In this document: in pieces, positions 1-7,316 of the stretch
How the letters are laid out: each line of letters starts with the position of its first letter
Position numbering within the stretch: the first letter of the stretch is position 1
DNA from: Immundisolibacter sp.
GTDB lineage: Bacteria; Pseudomonadota; Gammaproteobacteria; Immundisolibacterales; Immundisolibacteraceae
Assembly: GCF_014359565.1 (NCBI RefSeq)
Contig: NZ_JACIZD010000002.1
Location: forward strand, 1 to 64,000
Direction: 5' to 3'
Length of the DNA stretch: 64,000 bases
Translations under genes and position numbers: made by a program
Notes under the pieces: model-generated
The model's database searches: none
The model's input: the letters and a program-made list of their open reading frames with translations, nothing else
Told to the model about the DNA's origin: nothing

Positions 1-1
1 C

Positions 2-412
2 ACGGTGCTGACCACGCCGGCCAACGTCAACGACGTGACCCAGGCACACGGCCTGCTGCACGGGCAGGAAACGGTCGCGCTGGGTGATGCCGGCTACCAG
101 GGCGTGGCCAAGCGTCCCGAGAATCGGGACGCGCCGGTCACCTGGCACGTGGCGCTGCGCCCGGGCGTGCGCCGGGCCCTGCCCGACGATGCGCTGGGCC
201 GGCTGCAGGAAAGGATCGAACAGGTCAAGGCGAGCCTGCGGGCGAAGGTCGAGCATCCGTTTCACATCGTCAAGAACCTGTTCAAGCACCGCAAGACGCG
301 TTACCGGGGGCTGGCCAAGAACCAGGCGCAGTTGTTCACGCTGTTCGGCCTGGCCAACCTGGTACTGGCCGGCTGGCGCCTCAGGGCGCGCGACACCCTC
401 AGTGCGTCCTGA
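2..412 (+). CDS. IS5-family transposase, C-terminal part (cut by window start)
   Basis: This is the C-terminal part of a DDE transposase; the reading frame is open to the window edge, so the gene begins upstream. The piece shows the second catalytic Asp in a GDAGYQG context and the third acidic residue in KVEHPFHIVKNLF, the usual IS5-group signature, followed by the typical hydrophobic tail (QLFTLFGLANLVLAGW). It ends at TGA. The right terminal inverted repeat should lie in the following tens of bases, but without the left end I cannot place it. The element may be intact; only the window is truncating it here. Confidence 0.9.
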   Translation, partial: TVLTTPANVNDVTQAHGLLHGQETVALGDAGYQGVAKRPENRDAPVTWHVALRPGVRRALPDDALGRLQERIEQVKASLRAKVEHPFHIVKNLFKHRKTRYRGLAKNQAQLFTLFGLANLVLAGWRLRARDTLSAS

Positions 413-793
413 GGGAGCCCAAAACCCGGAATACCCGGCTGAAACGCGTACATTTACCCAATCCACACCCGAAAACGGGCCGTTTTTCCCCAAGCTCGCT
501 CGCGCGTTGGCGCCGTCATGTCCACGGCGCCGGTTTCGGTGGATTGATCAGCGGTTCCCCAGGCGTCCGGCTGAGCATCAGCAAGCGTGCGCAGCGCGTG
601 AGCGCCAACGGCGGCATGACGCTGTAGCCGCAGGCACGGCGGTCCAGCGCCGACCCGTTGCTGCGTCAGGCGGGGCACGCCATGCACGAGGCCAGCCAAA
701 TGGCGGGAGCCGCCTCTGCGTGCACGAGCCGGCCGTCAGGCAGCAGCCGGCCTGCGACACGGCCGTTCGCCGCCCGGCCAGCGCCGCCGCACC
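413..793. other. Non-coding stretch after the IS
   Basis: I see no credible gene. The frames open here have no ribosome site and no recognisable protein. The first ~100 bases probably contain the right end of the insertion sequence. A short dyad (AAAACGG-G-CCGTTTT, near 473-488) is followed by T residues and could act as a weak terminator. Confidence 0.5.
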
Positions 794-834
794 TTGACAG
801 CCGTCAATCCGCCGCCGTGACGGCGCCGCAGAAT
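794..834 (+). promoter_or_regulatory. Crp/Fnr-like box and -10 for the extradiol dioxygenase gene
   Basis: TTGAC-AGCC-GTCAA at 794-807 is a perfect 5+5 inverted repeat. A -10-like hexamer CAGAAT lies at 829-834, 21 nt beyond the box, predicting a start near 842 and a box centre close to -41.5. That is the layout of a class II Crp/Fnr-family activated promoter, and there is no good -35. The same box and spacing recur at 1809, 22278 and 26201 (reverse). The regulator is not in the window. Confidence 0.55.
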
Positions 835-879
835 GATCGCCGTCCGCTTGCTCCCGCAAGCCAAGTGAGGAATTCCGAC

Positions 880-1788
880 ATGAGCATCCTGCGTATCGGC
901 AAAGTCGCCATCAATGTCCTGGACCTGGCCGAGGCGCGCCGGCACTACGGCGATTTTCTGGGCCTTACCGAAACCGCCAGCGCGCCCGGCACCGCCTATT
1001 TCAAGGGCTGGGACGAGTACGACCACCACAGCGTGATCCTCAAGGAAAACGACCGCGCCGGTCTGGACCACGTGGCCTTCAAGGTGCGTTTTCCGGACGA
1101 TCTGGCCCGCATCGAGAGCACCTGCGAGCGCTTCGGCTTTCCGGTGCAGCGCGTGTCCGCCGGCAGCCGCATCGGCGAGGGCGAGGCCGTGGCCACCACG
1201 CTGCCGACCGGGCACCGGATCGAGTTTTACCAGCAGATGGAGCGGGTCGGCATCGCGGTCGGCAACACCAACCCGGAGCCCTGGCCAGACGACCGGCGTG
1301 GCGTGGGCGTGAACCGCTTCGACCACGTGCTGCTGACCGGCGAGGATCTGGAAGGCGTGACGCGCTTTTTCGTGGAAGGGCTCGACTTTCACCAGAGCGA
1401 GCGGCTGATCAACAAGGAAGGCGGCCTGCTGGCGAGCTTCCTGCACGTCACCAACAAGGCGCACGACATCGCCTTCATCAAGGGCCCGAACGGCAAGCTG
1501 CACCACGTCGGCTTCTACGTAGAGACCTGGGACGACGTGCTGCGCGCGGCCGATCTGCAATCCCGCCACCGGGTGCGTACCGAACTGACCCCGTCCCGCC
1601 ACGGCCTCACGCGCGGCCTGACCACGTACTTCTTCGACCCGTCCGGTAACCGCAACGAGACCTACGCCGGCGGCACCTTCCCCCACTACGACAACGACGT
1701 AGTCACCTGGACCGAGGACGAGGCGGCGCGGGCCATCTTCTTCCACGGCCGGGAAATGATCCCCAGCTTCGGTTCCGCGCTGACCTGA
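880..1788 (+). CDS. Type I extradiol (catechol 2,3-) dioxygenase, VOC fold
   Basis: This 302-residue, two-domain vicinal-oxygen-chelate protein has the usual length for single-iron extradiol ring-cleavage enzymes. The C-terminal domain has the 2-His-1-Glu iron site: His in NRFDHVLL, His in KLHHVGFY and Glu in the signature TTYFFDPSGNRNETYAG. It should open a catecholic ring next to one hydroxyl, using Fe(II) and O2 in the cytoplasm; the substrate (mono- or polycyclic) cannot be read. The ATG at 880 is chosen because GAGGAA precedes it and the protein then starts at domain 1; the frame stays open further upstream but without a site. A Crp/Fnr-like box lies 72 nt upstream and a predicted small RNA follows. 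Confidence 0.9.
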   Translation: MSILRIGKVAINVLDLAEARRHYGDFLGLTETASAPGTAYFKGWDEYDHHSVILKENDRAGLDHVAFKVRFPDDLARIESTCERFGFPVQRVSAGSRIGEGEAVATTLPTGHRIEFYQQMERVGIAVGNTNPEPWPDDRRGVGVNRFDHVLLTGEDLEGVTRFFVEGLDFHQSERLINKEGGLLASFLHVTNKAHDIAFIKGPNGKLHHVGFYVETWDDVLRAADLQSRHRVRTELTPSRHGLTRGLTTYFFDPSGNRNETYAGGTFPHYDNDVVTWTEDEAARAIFFHGREMIPSFGSALT

Positions 1789-1808
1789 GCGACCTCACTC
1801 ATCCGGCG

Positions 1809-1850
1809 TTGACGTGGGTCAAGTCGGGCGCGGGATGGGCGTGAAACGAT
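1809..1850 (+). promoter_or_regulatory. Crp/Fnr-like box and -10 upstream of predicted small RNA
   Basis: TTGAC-GTGG-GTCAA at 1809-1822 is a perfect inverted repeat starting 21 nt after the dioxygenase stop codon. A hexamer AACGAT at 1845-1850 keeps the three best conserved -10 positions, 22 nt beyond the box. The predicted start near 1857 falls just before the first hairpin of the RNA at 1857-1996. No protein gene follows in this direction for almost 1 kb, so an RNA is the likeliest product. Confidence 0.5.
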
Positions 1851-1856
1851 GGCTGC

Positions 1857-1996
1857 GCATTGGGTGTCGGCAATCTGCCGGCACCCGGACGCCACCGCAA
1901 GGGTGGCGGTAATGGTTATCCCGATCGGCCGCGCCGCGGTCCAGGGATGGGGTGGCGTCCCTTATCTGTGGGGGAGCGGGGACGCCACCTTTTTTA
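1857..1996 (+). ncRNA. Predicted structured small RNA with alternative pairings
   Basis: The segment holds successive stems. Stem A is 1862-1872 with 1876-1886 (11 pairs, one G-U, 3-nt loop). Stem B is 1890-1896 with 1902-1908 (7 pairs). A central stem is ATCCC 1918-1922 with GGGAT 1944-1948. The terminator stem is 1951-1961 with 1979-1989. GGACGCCACC occurs twice (1887-1896, 1980-1989), so the arm at 1951-1960 can pair with either copy; the two folds exclude each other. It matches no RNA family I recognise. It could be a free small RNA or the structured 3' end of the dioxygenase transcript. Confidence 0.45.
1951..1996 (+). terminator. Strong intrinsic terminator
   Basis: A perfect 11-bp GC-rich stem (1951-1961 with 1979-1989) has a 17-nt loop and is followed at once by a run of six T. 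It would end transcription coming from the dioxygenase gene or from the promoter at 1809-1850. Confidence 0.8.
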
Positions 1997-2069
1997 TTGC
2001 CGGATATGTACCGGCCCGCCTGTCTGGCTTGAACCACCCGATCACCACCATGCGAGCGTCCCATCACCT

Positions 2070-2252
2070 GTGGGAGCGCAGCTGTGCTGCGCGATGGCGG
2101 GGCGTGGCTGGCCGCCATCGCGTTGCCAGTGGCCGTGTGCAGCCGGTCCATCGCCCGGCCCATCGCCCGGCATAGCCGGGCTCCTACACCGGAATCCCGC
2201 GGACGGGCGGGCGTTGCGCAAGACGCTGTCGCGGGCATGGCCCGCTCCTACG
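2070..2252. repeat. Cluster of three REP-like palindromes
   Basis: Three short palindromes share a GTGGGAG/GTAGGAG edge (CTCCTAC on the other strand). The unit at 2070-2099 has stem GCGCAGC/GCTGCGC, that at 2164-2187 has CCCGGC/GCCGGG, and that at 2231-2252 has GCGGGC/GCCCGC. Similar units recur at 23719-23830 and 57229-57288. They resemble repetitive extragenic palindromes. No gene is seen between them. Confidence 0.6.
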
Positions 2253-2317
2253 TCAAGCTGCACGGTTGGCTAACGGCGATCCATGCATGGCATCGCAGTG
2301 CGCAACGCCGGCCGCAC

Positions 2318-2614
2318 TCAGCCGCACACCTCGCGACCGTTGACCTTCTTGCAGCCCGGATGCGCTTCGTCATCCAGGCGCGGGTCACGGACCGGCGGAC
2401 GCACGCCCTGCGGGTGCTGGTGCCCGACGTAGACCCCGTCCGGAGTGCGGATCACGGTGGTGCCGTCGGAACCGACGCCGACGCCACCTTGATAGGTGTA
2501 GCTGGTGCCGTCGTCGCAGTTGGCGTAATGCCCCGTCGTCACGCAGTCGTGCGCCCACAGCGGGGTCGAAAACAGGCCGATCAGCGCCAGGCTCGCCCCA
2601 TACATGCCACGCAT
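2318..2614 (-). CDS. Small secreted hypothetical protein
   Basis: This 98-residue protein has a clear N-terminal signal peptide (Met-Arg, then a hydrophobic stretch ending in LWA before HDC). The mature part is about 77 residues with four cysteines (two near its start, two at its end), suggesting disulfides, and is rich in Gly, Asp, His and Pro. The ATG is preceded by GGAGGG at good spacing. I recognise no family. It stands alone, convergent with the dioxygenase/RNA unit and divergent from the acyl-CoA ligase gene. Periplasmic or outer-surface location is inferred from the signal peptide. Confidence 0.65.
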   Translation of the reverse strand: MRGMYGASLALIGLFSTPLWAHDCVTTGHYANCDDGTSYTYQGGVGVGSDGTTVIRTPDGVYVGHQHPQGVRPPVRDPRLDDEAHPGCKKVNGREVCG

Positions 2615-2813
2615 AAGCCAATCCCTCCAGTACGTTTGCCAGGCAAATCCGGCGCGCCGATGGTAGCGCGAAGACCCGCCTACCCCGGCGCTGCCGTGGC
2701 ACTATCCTGAATCGCATCGCCACCCTCGTGGCCCGCGCCCAGTCACGGACGACCCGCACAAACCACCCATCGAGCCGGGCACGAACCCGGCCGGACCCAG
2801 GAGGAAAACGTCC

Positions 2814-4385
2814 ATGCCCGAATCCCGCGGCCCGAACCTGCGCCAGGCCCTGCACCGCACCGCCCGTCACCACGCGGACAACGAGGCGCTGGCGGACTCG
2901 CAGCACCGCTACACCTACCGGCAGATGCTGGCGCGCGCACAGCAGACCGCCGCCCTGCTGTTTGGCCTGGGCGTGCGCAAGGGCGACCGGGTGGCGCTGA
3001 TGATGCTGCCGTCCACCATCCACCCGATCGCGCTGTACGGCTGCTGGGAACTGGGCGCCGTGCCGGTGGCCCTGCACGTGCGCGAGAAACTGCCGGTGCT
3101 GGTCAAGACGCTGGAGCGCATCTCGCCGCGGGCCTTGATCTACGACGGCAGCTTCGCCGAGCAGGTGGCGCACATCCGCGCCCAGGTGCCGCTGATCACC
3201 GGCTACGTGCGCGCCCGCAGCGAGGCCACGCCGCCCGACCAGATCCGCAGCGGCGCCGAGCCGGTGATCCCGGATGATCTGGACCGCTACCCGCTCGACT
3301 TCGAGCCGATGGCGCTGGCCGGGCACGACCTGGCGGCCATCGTGCTGACTTCCGGCACCACGGGCATCCCCAAGGGCGTGCTGCACACCCACGCCAAGCT
3401 GGTGGAAAGCTGCCGCGCGGCCGTCTACCCGTTCGGCCTGACGCCGCACAGCAGCACGCTGAACATGTTCACCACGTCCTTCATGGGCTGGTCGAACCTG
3501 GCCCTGCCCTACTTCAACATCGGCGCCCGGCAGGTGTTTCACGACCACTGGGACCCGAAGCGCGTGCTGCGCACCATTGCCGAGGAGCGCCTGACCAACC
3601 TGCTGCTGGTGCCCACCATGTGGCGGCTGCTGCTGCGCGAGGACGTGGAAAGCCACGACCTGTCCTCGCTGCGCCAGGTCGGCTTTGCGGGCGAGGTGAT
3701 GGACCTGCCGACGCTGGAGGCCATCCGCCGCCGCATCTGCCCGCGCATCATCAACTGCTACTCCACCACCGAGACCGCCGTGTCCGGCGGCACGGCCATG
3801 TTCCCGGAGGACCTGGCCCGGCCCGACAAGATCGAGAGCGTCGGCAAGCCGCTGCTGAATTCCGAAGTGCGCGTGGTGGCGGCCGGCGGCAGCCCGGACG
3901 ATGAACTGCCGCCCGGCGAGGAAGGCGAAATCCTCATCAGCGGCCCGTCGCTGGCGCAGGAGTTCTGGTGCGACCCGCCGCTGTCGCGGGAAAAATTCGT
4001 CGGCCCGTGGTGGCGCTCCGGCGACCTTGGCACCTTCGACGCCGACGGCTATCTGTACGTGCGCGGCCGGGTCGACGACATGATCATTTCCGGCGGCATC
4101 AACGTCATGCCCGGACCGGTCGAGAACGTGCTGCTGGCGCACCCGGACGTCGCCGAGGCGGCCGTGGTCGGCCTGCCGGACCCGCAGTGGGGCCAGCGCA
4201 TCGTGGCCTTCGTGGTACGCAAGAATCCCGCCCTCAGCGACACAGCCCTGGACGCCGTGGTGCAGGCATCCGACCTGCCCGGCTACCAGCGCCCGCGCGA
4301 ATACCGCTTCCTGGACGAACTGCCCCGCGGCAACAGCGGCAAGACCAACCGGCGAGCGCTGCGCCAGATGGCCGAGGGCGGGTAG
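2814..4385 (+). CDS. AMP-dependent acyl/aryl-CoA ligase
   Basis: This 523-residue member of the ANL adenylating superfamily activates a carboxylic acid with ATP and CoA through an acyl-AMP. Visible motifs are the phosphate-binding loop LTSGTTGIPKG (~res 178), the NCYSTTE adenine motif (~315), the SGDLGTFDADGYLYVRGRVDD hinge region (~400) and the catalytic C-terminal Lys in LPRGNSGKTNR (~505). Overall it looks like ligases for benzoate-type or medium-chain acids, but the substrate is not readable. GGAGGAAA sits just before the ATG. Its place next to aromatic-degradation genes suggests it activates an aromatic or ring-derived acid. Confidence 0.85.
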   Translation: MPESRGPNLRQALHRTARHHADNEALADSQHRYTYRQMLARAQQTAALLFGLGVRKGDRVALMMLPSTIHPIALYGCWELGAVPVALHVREKLPVLVKTLERISPRALIYDGSFAEQVAHIRAQVPLITGYVRARSEATPPDQIRSGAEPVIPDDLDRYPLDFEPMALAGHDLAAIVLTSGTTGIPKGVLHTHAKLVESCRAAVYPFGLTPHSSTLNMFTTSFMGWSNLALPYFNIGARQVFHDHWDPKRVLRTIAEERLTNLLLVPTMWRLLLREDVESHDLSSLRQVGFAGEVMDLPTLEAIRRRICPRIINCYSTTETAVSGGTAMFPEDLARPDKIESVGKPLLNSEVRVVAAGGSPDDELPPGEEGEILISGPSLAQEFWCDPPLSREKFVGPWWRSGDLGTFDADGYLYVRGRVDDMIISGGINVMPGPVENVLLAHPDVAEAAVVGLPDPQWGQRIVAFVVRKNPALSDTALDAVVQASDLPGYQRPREYRFLDELPRGNSGKTNRRALRQMAEGG

Positions 4386-4705
4386 CATGCGCTTTTGTGG
4401 ACGGATGGCGCTTGCCGTGAAAGTAGATGTATCTTTTTACTCACTGACCATGCGCACGTTCGGTACGCAGGCTGTAGTGGTTCAGACGGAGACGATCGCG
4501 AAGCTGATCGAGCAGCCTGGGCGACCGGGGCACCGAAGGATCAGCAGGAGCAGTGTTCATGTGCAGGCCCAGCTTATCGGACATGGTGAACGTTATGAAT
4601 CATGAGGTTGGTACACCACGCCCACATTTTTCGGACGTGTCTGGTAACACATTTATTCAGACAAATATCGGATAACTCACATTAGGTTATTAGAAGGGAC
4701 AATTT
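4386..4705. other. Non-coding transition into AT-rich island
   Basis: No convincing gene lies here; the short open frames lack ribosome sites and recognisable content. Base composition drops sharply in AT-poor to AT-rich direction from about 4600 onward, marking the left edge of the DUF262+HEPN insertion. The promoter of that pair must lie in the last ~100 bases. I see no tRNA or obvious attachment site. Confidence 0.5.
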
Positions 4706-5782
4706 ATGTCGGTTGAAGAAGAAATCAATGATCGTATCGGAGAAGTCCGCACGGACACCTTTGACATGAGCTTCGGTGAAATTTCCAACTTGCACAAGAA
4801 TAGGGAGCTTGTCATTCAGCCGGAATATCAAAGATTGTTTCGTTGGAGCAACCAGCAAAGATCTCACCTCATAGAATCCATCTTGCTAGAGTTGCCAATC
4901 CCGCAGATTTTTGTAATCGAAAACCAAGACGGGGTTTTAGAACTTATTGATGGGCTACAACGTACTAGTACCGTTTTGCAGTTTATCGATCCAGATTCAG
5001 TCGGCCTTGACCCCTTGACTCTCGAGGGCTGTACGCTTATCAGGGCCTTGAATGGCCTGACGTTTCACGATCTTCCGCTAAGTCTTCGGCTAAGTCTGAA
5101 GCGCGCGCCGATCCGTACTGTCGTCATAAAAAAACAAAGCAGGGGCTTTTTGCGATATGAAATGTTTAAGCGACTCAACACCGGCGGGGCGAATTTGGAG
5201 CCCCAAGAAATCCGAAATTGCTCTGCTCGAATGATAGGAAATGAGGGAGTTAAGTTTTACTCATTCCTCGTGGACTTAACGCAGGATTCCAATTTCTCCG
5301 CGTGCTCGGATTACCTACCACAACCCGAAAAGGAAAAGAAAGGTGCTGAGGAGCTTGTTCTCCGCTTTTTTGCTACGAAAAACGCGCGAAACCTTTTTCG
5401 GGGCAGCGTTCGCGATTGGCTAGACAACTACATGGAGCAGGTGCTGTTGGAACATCATGTGTTTGACTATGCGCAGGAGGAAGCCGAATTCCGCAATGTG
5501 TTTAGGCTTGCGAGGACCAAACTTGGGGAAACTGCATTTTTAAGATATCGTGGAACCATGCCCGTTGGATCACTGCCACCCGCATATTTTGAGGCTATTT
5601 CTATTGGCATTTCAAATACAAAGGCGGACATCGAACATAAAAGCGCCGATACTCTTCGAAACGTAATCACAGCTCTTGTTCAGTCTGATGCTTTTCGAGC
5701 GGTTACGGGTCCCGGCGCGAATTCCCGGGAAAAGATGGAGACAAGAATCCAGCTTGTCACTGACGCGCTAAGAAACGCATGA
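4706..5782 (+). CDS. DUF262 (ParB/GmrS-like) protein of a defence module
   Basis: This 358-residue protein has an N-terminal DUF262 domain: QPEYQRLFRWS at 38-48 and the diagnostic IDGLQRT at 81-87 (family form (I/V)DGxQR), thought to bind and hydrolyse nucleotides in GmrS-, BrxU- and SspE-like defence proteins. Here there is no HNH (DUF1524) nuclease domain after it; the rest is a helical region without a motif I know. An AGAAGGGA site precedes the ATG. It overlaps the HEPN gene by 4 nt (ATGA), so the two are translationally coupled. Codons and base composition are far more AT-rich than all neighbours, indicating acquisition by transfer. Sensor or regulator of the partner nuclease is inferred. 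Confidence 0.85.
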   Translation: MSVEEEINDRIGEVRTDTFDMSFGEISNLHKNRELVIQPEYQRLFRWSNQQRSHLIESILLELPIPQIFVIENQDGVLELIDGLQRTSTVLQFIDPDSVGLDPLTLEGCTLIRALNGLTFHDLPLSLRLSLKRAPIRTVVIKKQSRGFLRYEMFKRLNTGGANLEPQEIRNCSARMIGNEGVKFYSFLVDLTQDSNFSACSDYLPQPEKEKKGAEELVLRFFATKNARNLFRGSVRDWLDNYMEQVLLEHHVFDYAQEEAEFRNVFRLARTKLGETAFLRYRGTMPVGSLPPAYFEAISIGISNTKADIEHKSADTLRNVITALVQSDAFRAVTGPGANSREKMETRIQLVTDALRNA

Positions 5783-6417
5783 AATCGCAGTCGGACGAAC
5801 TGGAAGAAGATCTACGTTGGCGGGAGGCAGAGCTGGCGTCGTTGAAGCGACTGGCCATTTTTCATAGTGAGAACGAAATAGTTTATCGCGCAACATTGCG
5901 CGCGTGCTGGGCGCTGCTTTATGCCCATTTCGAAGGATTTACCAAATTCGCCTGGGAGCTTTTACTAGATAAAGTTGAGGCCGAAAAACTTTCTGTTAAA
6001 GAACTTTCGAGGGAATTCCAAGCCCTCGCGTTGGAAAAAAAGTTTCAAATGCTTAGAGGGAATACTGAAACGAAAATGCTTTGGGAGTTTTTTAGCACGA
6101 TCTTACCTGCTGAGCTCGAAAACTCTGCGGCATTTCATCCGGATTGTAGGCTACAAACAGACAGCAACTTGTGGCCGAATGTATTCGAAAGGGAGTGCGC
6201 TAGAGTTGGCATAAATTCCAATATTTTGTCGGATGAAAGATCCCGAATAAAAACGTTAGTTGCACGCCGCAACGATATCGCCCACGGCAAAAATATGACG
6301 ATCAAATCCGTAGATGAATACACTGAATATGAAAACGCTGCATTTCTAGTTTTGCATGATCTAGCTGTTCAGGTGTTAAGCTTGCTTGAAGATCAGCAGT
6401 ATCTCCAAAAAAGCTAA
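5779..6417 (+). CDS. MAE_28990/MAE_18760-like HEPN nuclease
   Basis: This is a 212-residue all-helical protein. The HEPN ribonuclease motif R-N-x3-H is present as RRNDIAHG (res 163-170), and the N-terminal helix (YRATLRACWALLYAHFEGF, ~37-54) fits the MAE_28990/MAE_18760 group. HEPN proteins of this kind usually cut RNA as dimers. The start overlaps the stop of the DUF262 gene, and the gene shares its AT-rich composition. By analogy with other paired HEPN systems it is probably the toxic effector of an antiviral module held in check or triggered by the DUF262 protein. The pairing is seen directly; the mechanism is inference. Confidence 0.8.
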   Translation: MKSQSDELEEDLRWREAELASLKRLAIFHSENEIVYRATLRACWALLYAHFEGFTKFAWELLLDKVEAEKLSVKELSREFQALALEKKFQMLRGNTETKMLWEFFSTILPAELENSAAFHPDCRLQTDSNLWPNVFERECARVGINSNILSDERSRIKTLVARRNDIAHGKNMTIKSVDEYTEYENAAFLVLHDLAVQVLSLLEDQQYLQKS

Positions 6418-6422
6418 AAAGC

Positions 6423-6547
6423 CAGCGTAGGGTGGGCAAAGCGCAGCGTGCCCACGCGGATACGGCGCCACTCGCCGCATGCGGCTCATCGAAACCTCGT
6501 CAGAACCGCGCGGGCACGGCCTTATGGCCTTTGCCCGCCCTACGCTG
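6423..6547. repeat. ~125-bp element with 19-nt inverted ends
   Basis: CAGCGTAGGGTGGGCAAAG (6423-6441) faces CTTTGCCCGCCCTACGCTG (6529-6547), a 19-nt inverted repeat with one mismatch. Internal GC-rich dyads make it look like a paired REP (BIME) or tiny non-autonomous element. Its GTAGGG edge resembles the REPs around the neighbouring tyrosine transposase, so that enzyme may have moved it. Confidence 0.65.
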
Positions 6548-6643
6548 ACTGGCCAGGCCGCGGGCAGGTCAATGCGGTGCGGCTTTCATGCGCGTAGTGA
6601 TGTCGACGGTCTCGACGCTGACGCGCGTCACGCGCCGGAGCAG
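6545..6643 (-). pseudogene. Duplicated 3' end of the restriction-modification gene
   Basis: This 99-nt stretch matches 7293-7391 with five mismatches and no gap. The copy at 7293-7391 covers the last ~25 codons and the stop of the restriction-modification gene plus 24 nt beyond. Here it is only a fragment and cannot be expressed as that protein. The transposase element sits exactly between the two copies. Confidence 0.85.
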
Positions 6644-6644
6644 C

Positions 6645-7291
6645 CCGCGTAGGGCGGAATAGCGCAGCGTATTCCGCCTTCCGGGTTGCCCCGCCGCCAC
6701 TGTTACACTCCCGCCATGCCGCACTACGTTCGTGCTGACATCCCTGGCGGCACCTTCTTCTTCACCGTCGCCCTGCTCGAACGCCGCCGCCGGCTATTGG
6801 TCGAGAACATCGCGACGCTGCGCGAAGCGTTTCGCGGCGTCCGGCATCGGTATCCGTTCACCATCGACGCCATCGTGATCCTCCCGGATCACCTGCACTG
6901 CGTCTGGACACTGCCGCCCGCCGATGCCGATTTCTCCACCCGCTGGCGATTGATCAAAGCCGCCTTCGCGCGCGGCATCGCGGCTGGGGAACGGCTGTCC
7001 GAACGACGCCAGCGCACCGGCGAGCGAGGCATCTGGCAGCGGCGCTTCTGGGAACACGCGATCCGCGATGCGGCCGACCTGACCCGACACGTGGACTACA
7101 TCCATTACAACCCCGTGAAACACGGCCACGCCGACCACGTTGTGGACTGGCCGTATTCGTCATTTCACCGCTACGTCGAGCGCGGTGTTTATCCACCGGA
7201 CTGGGCCGCCGGATCAGCAGTGCGCGGGGTGAGTTTCGAGTAGCCTTGCTCTCGGAAGGCGGAATACGCTGCGCTATTCCGCCCTACGCGG
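6645..7291 (+). mobile_element. REP-associated tyrosine transposase element with 39-nt inverted REPs
   Basis: The RAYT gene is enclosed by two 39-nt sequences (6645-6683 and 7253-7291) that are perfect reverse complements of each other. Each is itself an imperfect palindrome (GGCGGAATA...TATTCCGCC) with a GTAGGG head, the form of REPs recognised by RAYT enzymes. The element lies between two copies of the restriction-modification gene end. Confidence 0.85.
6716..7243 (+). CDS. REP-associated tyrosine transposase (RAYT, Y1/HUH family)
   Basis: This 175-residue single-strand DNA transposase-like protein has the HUH-type metal motif in LPDHLHCVW (~60-68) and a candidate nucleophilic tyrosine in DYIHYNPVKHG (~133-143). 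These enzymes bind and cut REP hairpins and are thought to spread them. The start at 6716 (MPHYVRADIPGG) is the canonical family N terminus; an earlier in-frame ATG at 6686 lies in the REP region and is unlikely. The gene is complete and GC-rich like the host, unlike the AT-rich pair just upstream. Confidence 0.9.
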   Translation: MPHYVRADIPGGTFFFTVALLERRRRLLVENIATLREAFRGVRHRYPFTIDAIVILPDHLHCVWTLPPADADFSTRWRLIKAAFARGIAAGERLSERRQRTGERGIWQRRFWEHAIRDAADLTRHVDYIHYNPVKHGHADHVVDWPYSSFHRYVERGVYPPDWAAGSAVRGVSFE

Positions 7292-7316
7292 TCTGACTGG
7301 CCAGGCCACGGGCGGG

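Noticed and set aside
2385-4388. 667-codon minus-strand open frame opposite the acyl-CoA ligase
   Set aside because: Antisense to a complete ANL enzyme with all motifs; repetitive His/Gln/Val composition is typical of shadows.
4387-4605. 72-codon open frame after the acyl-CoA ligase
   Set aside because: No ribosome site, no recognisable content, and it starts immediately after the ligase stop in a region of changing composition.
6613-6635. TGACGCGCGTCA palindromes in the restriction gene end and its copy
   Set aside because: Resemble the Crp/Fnr-like box but lack the TTG/CAA edges and lie within coding sequence.
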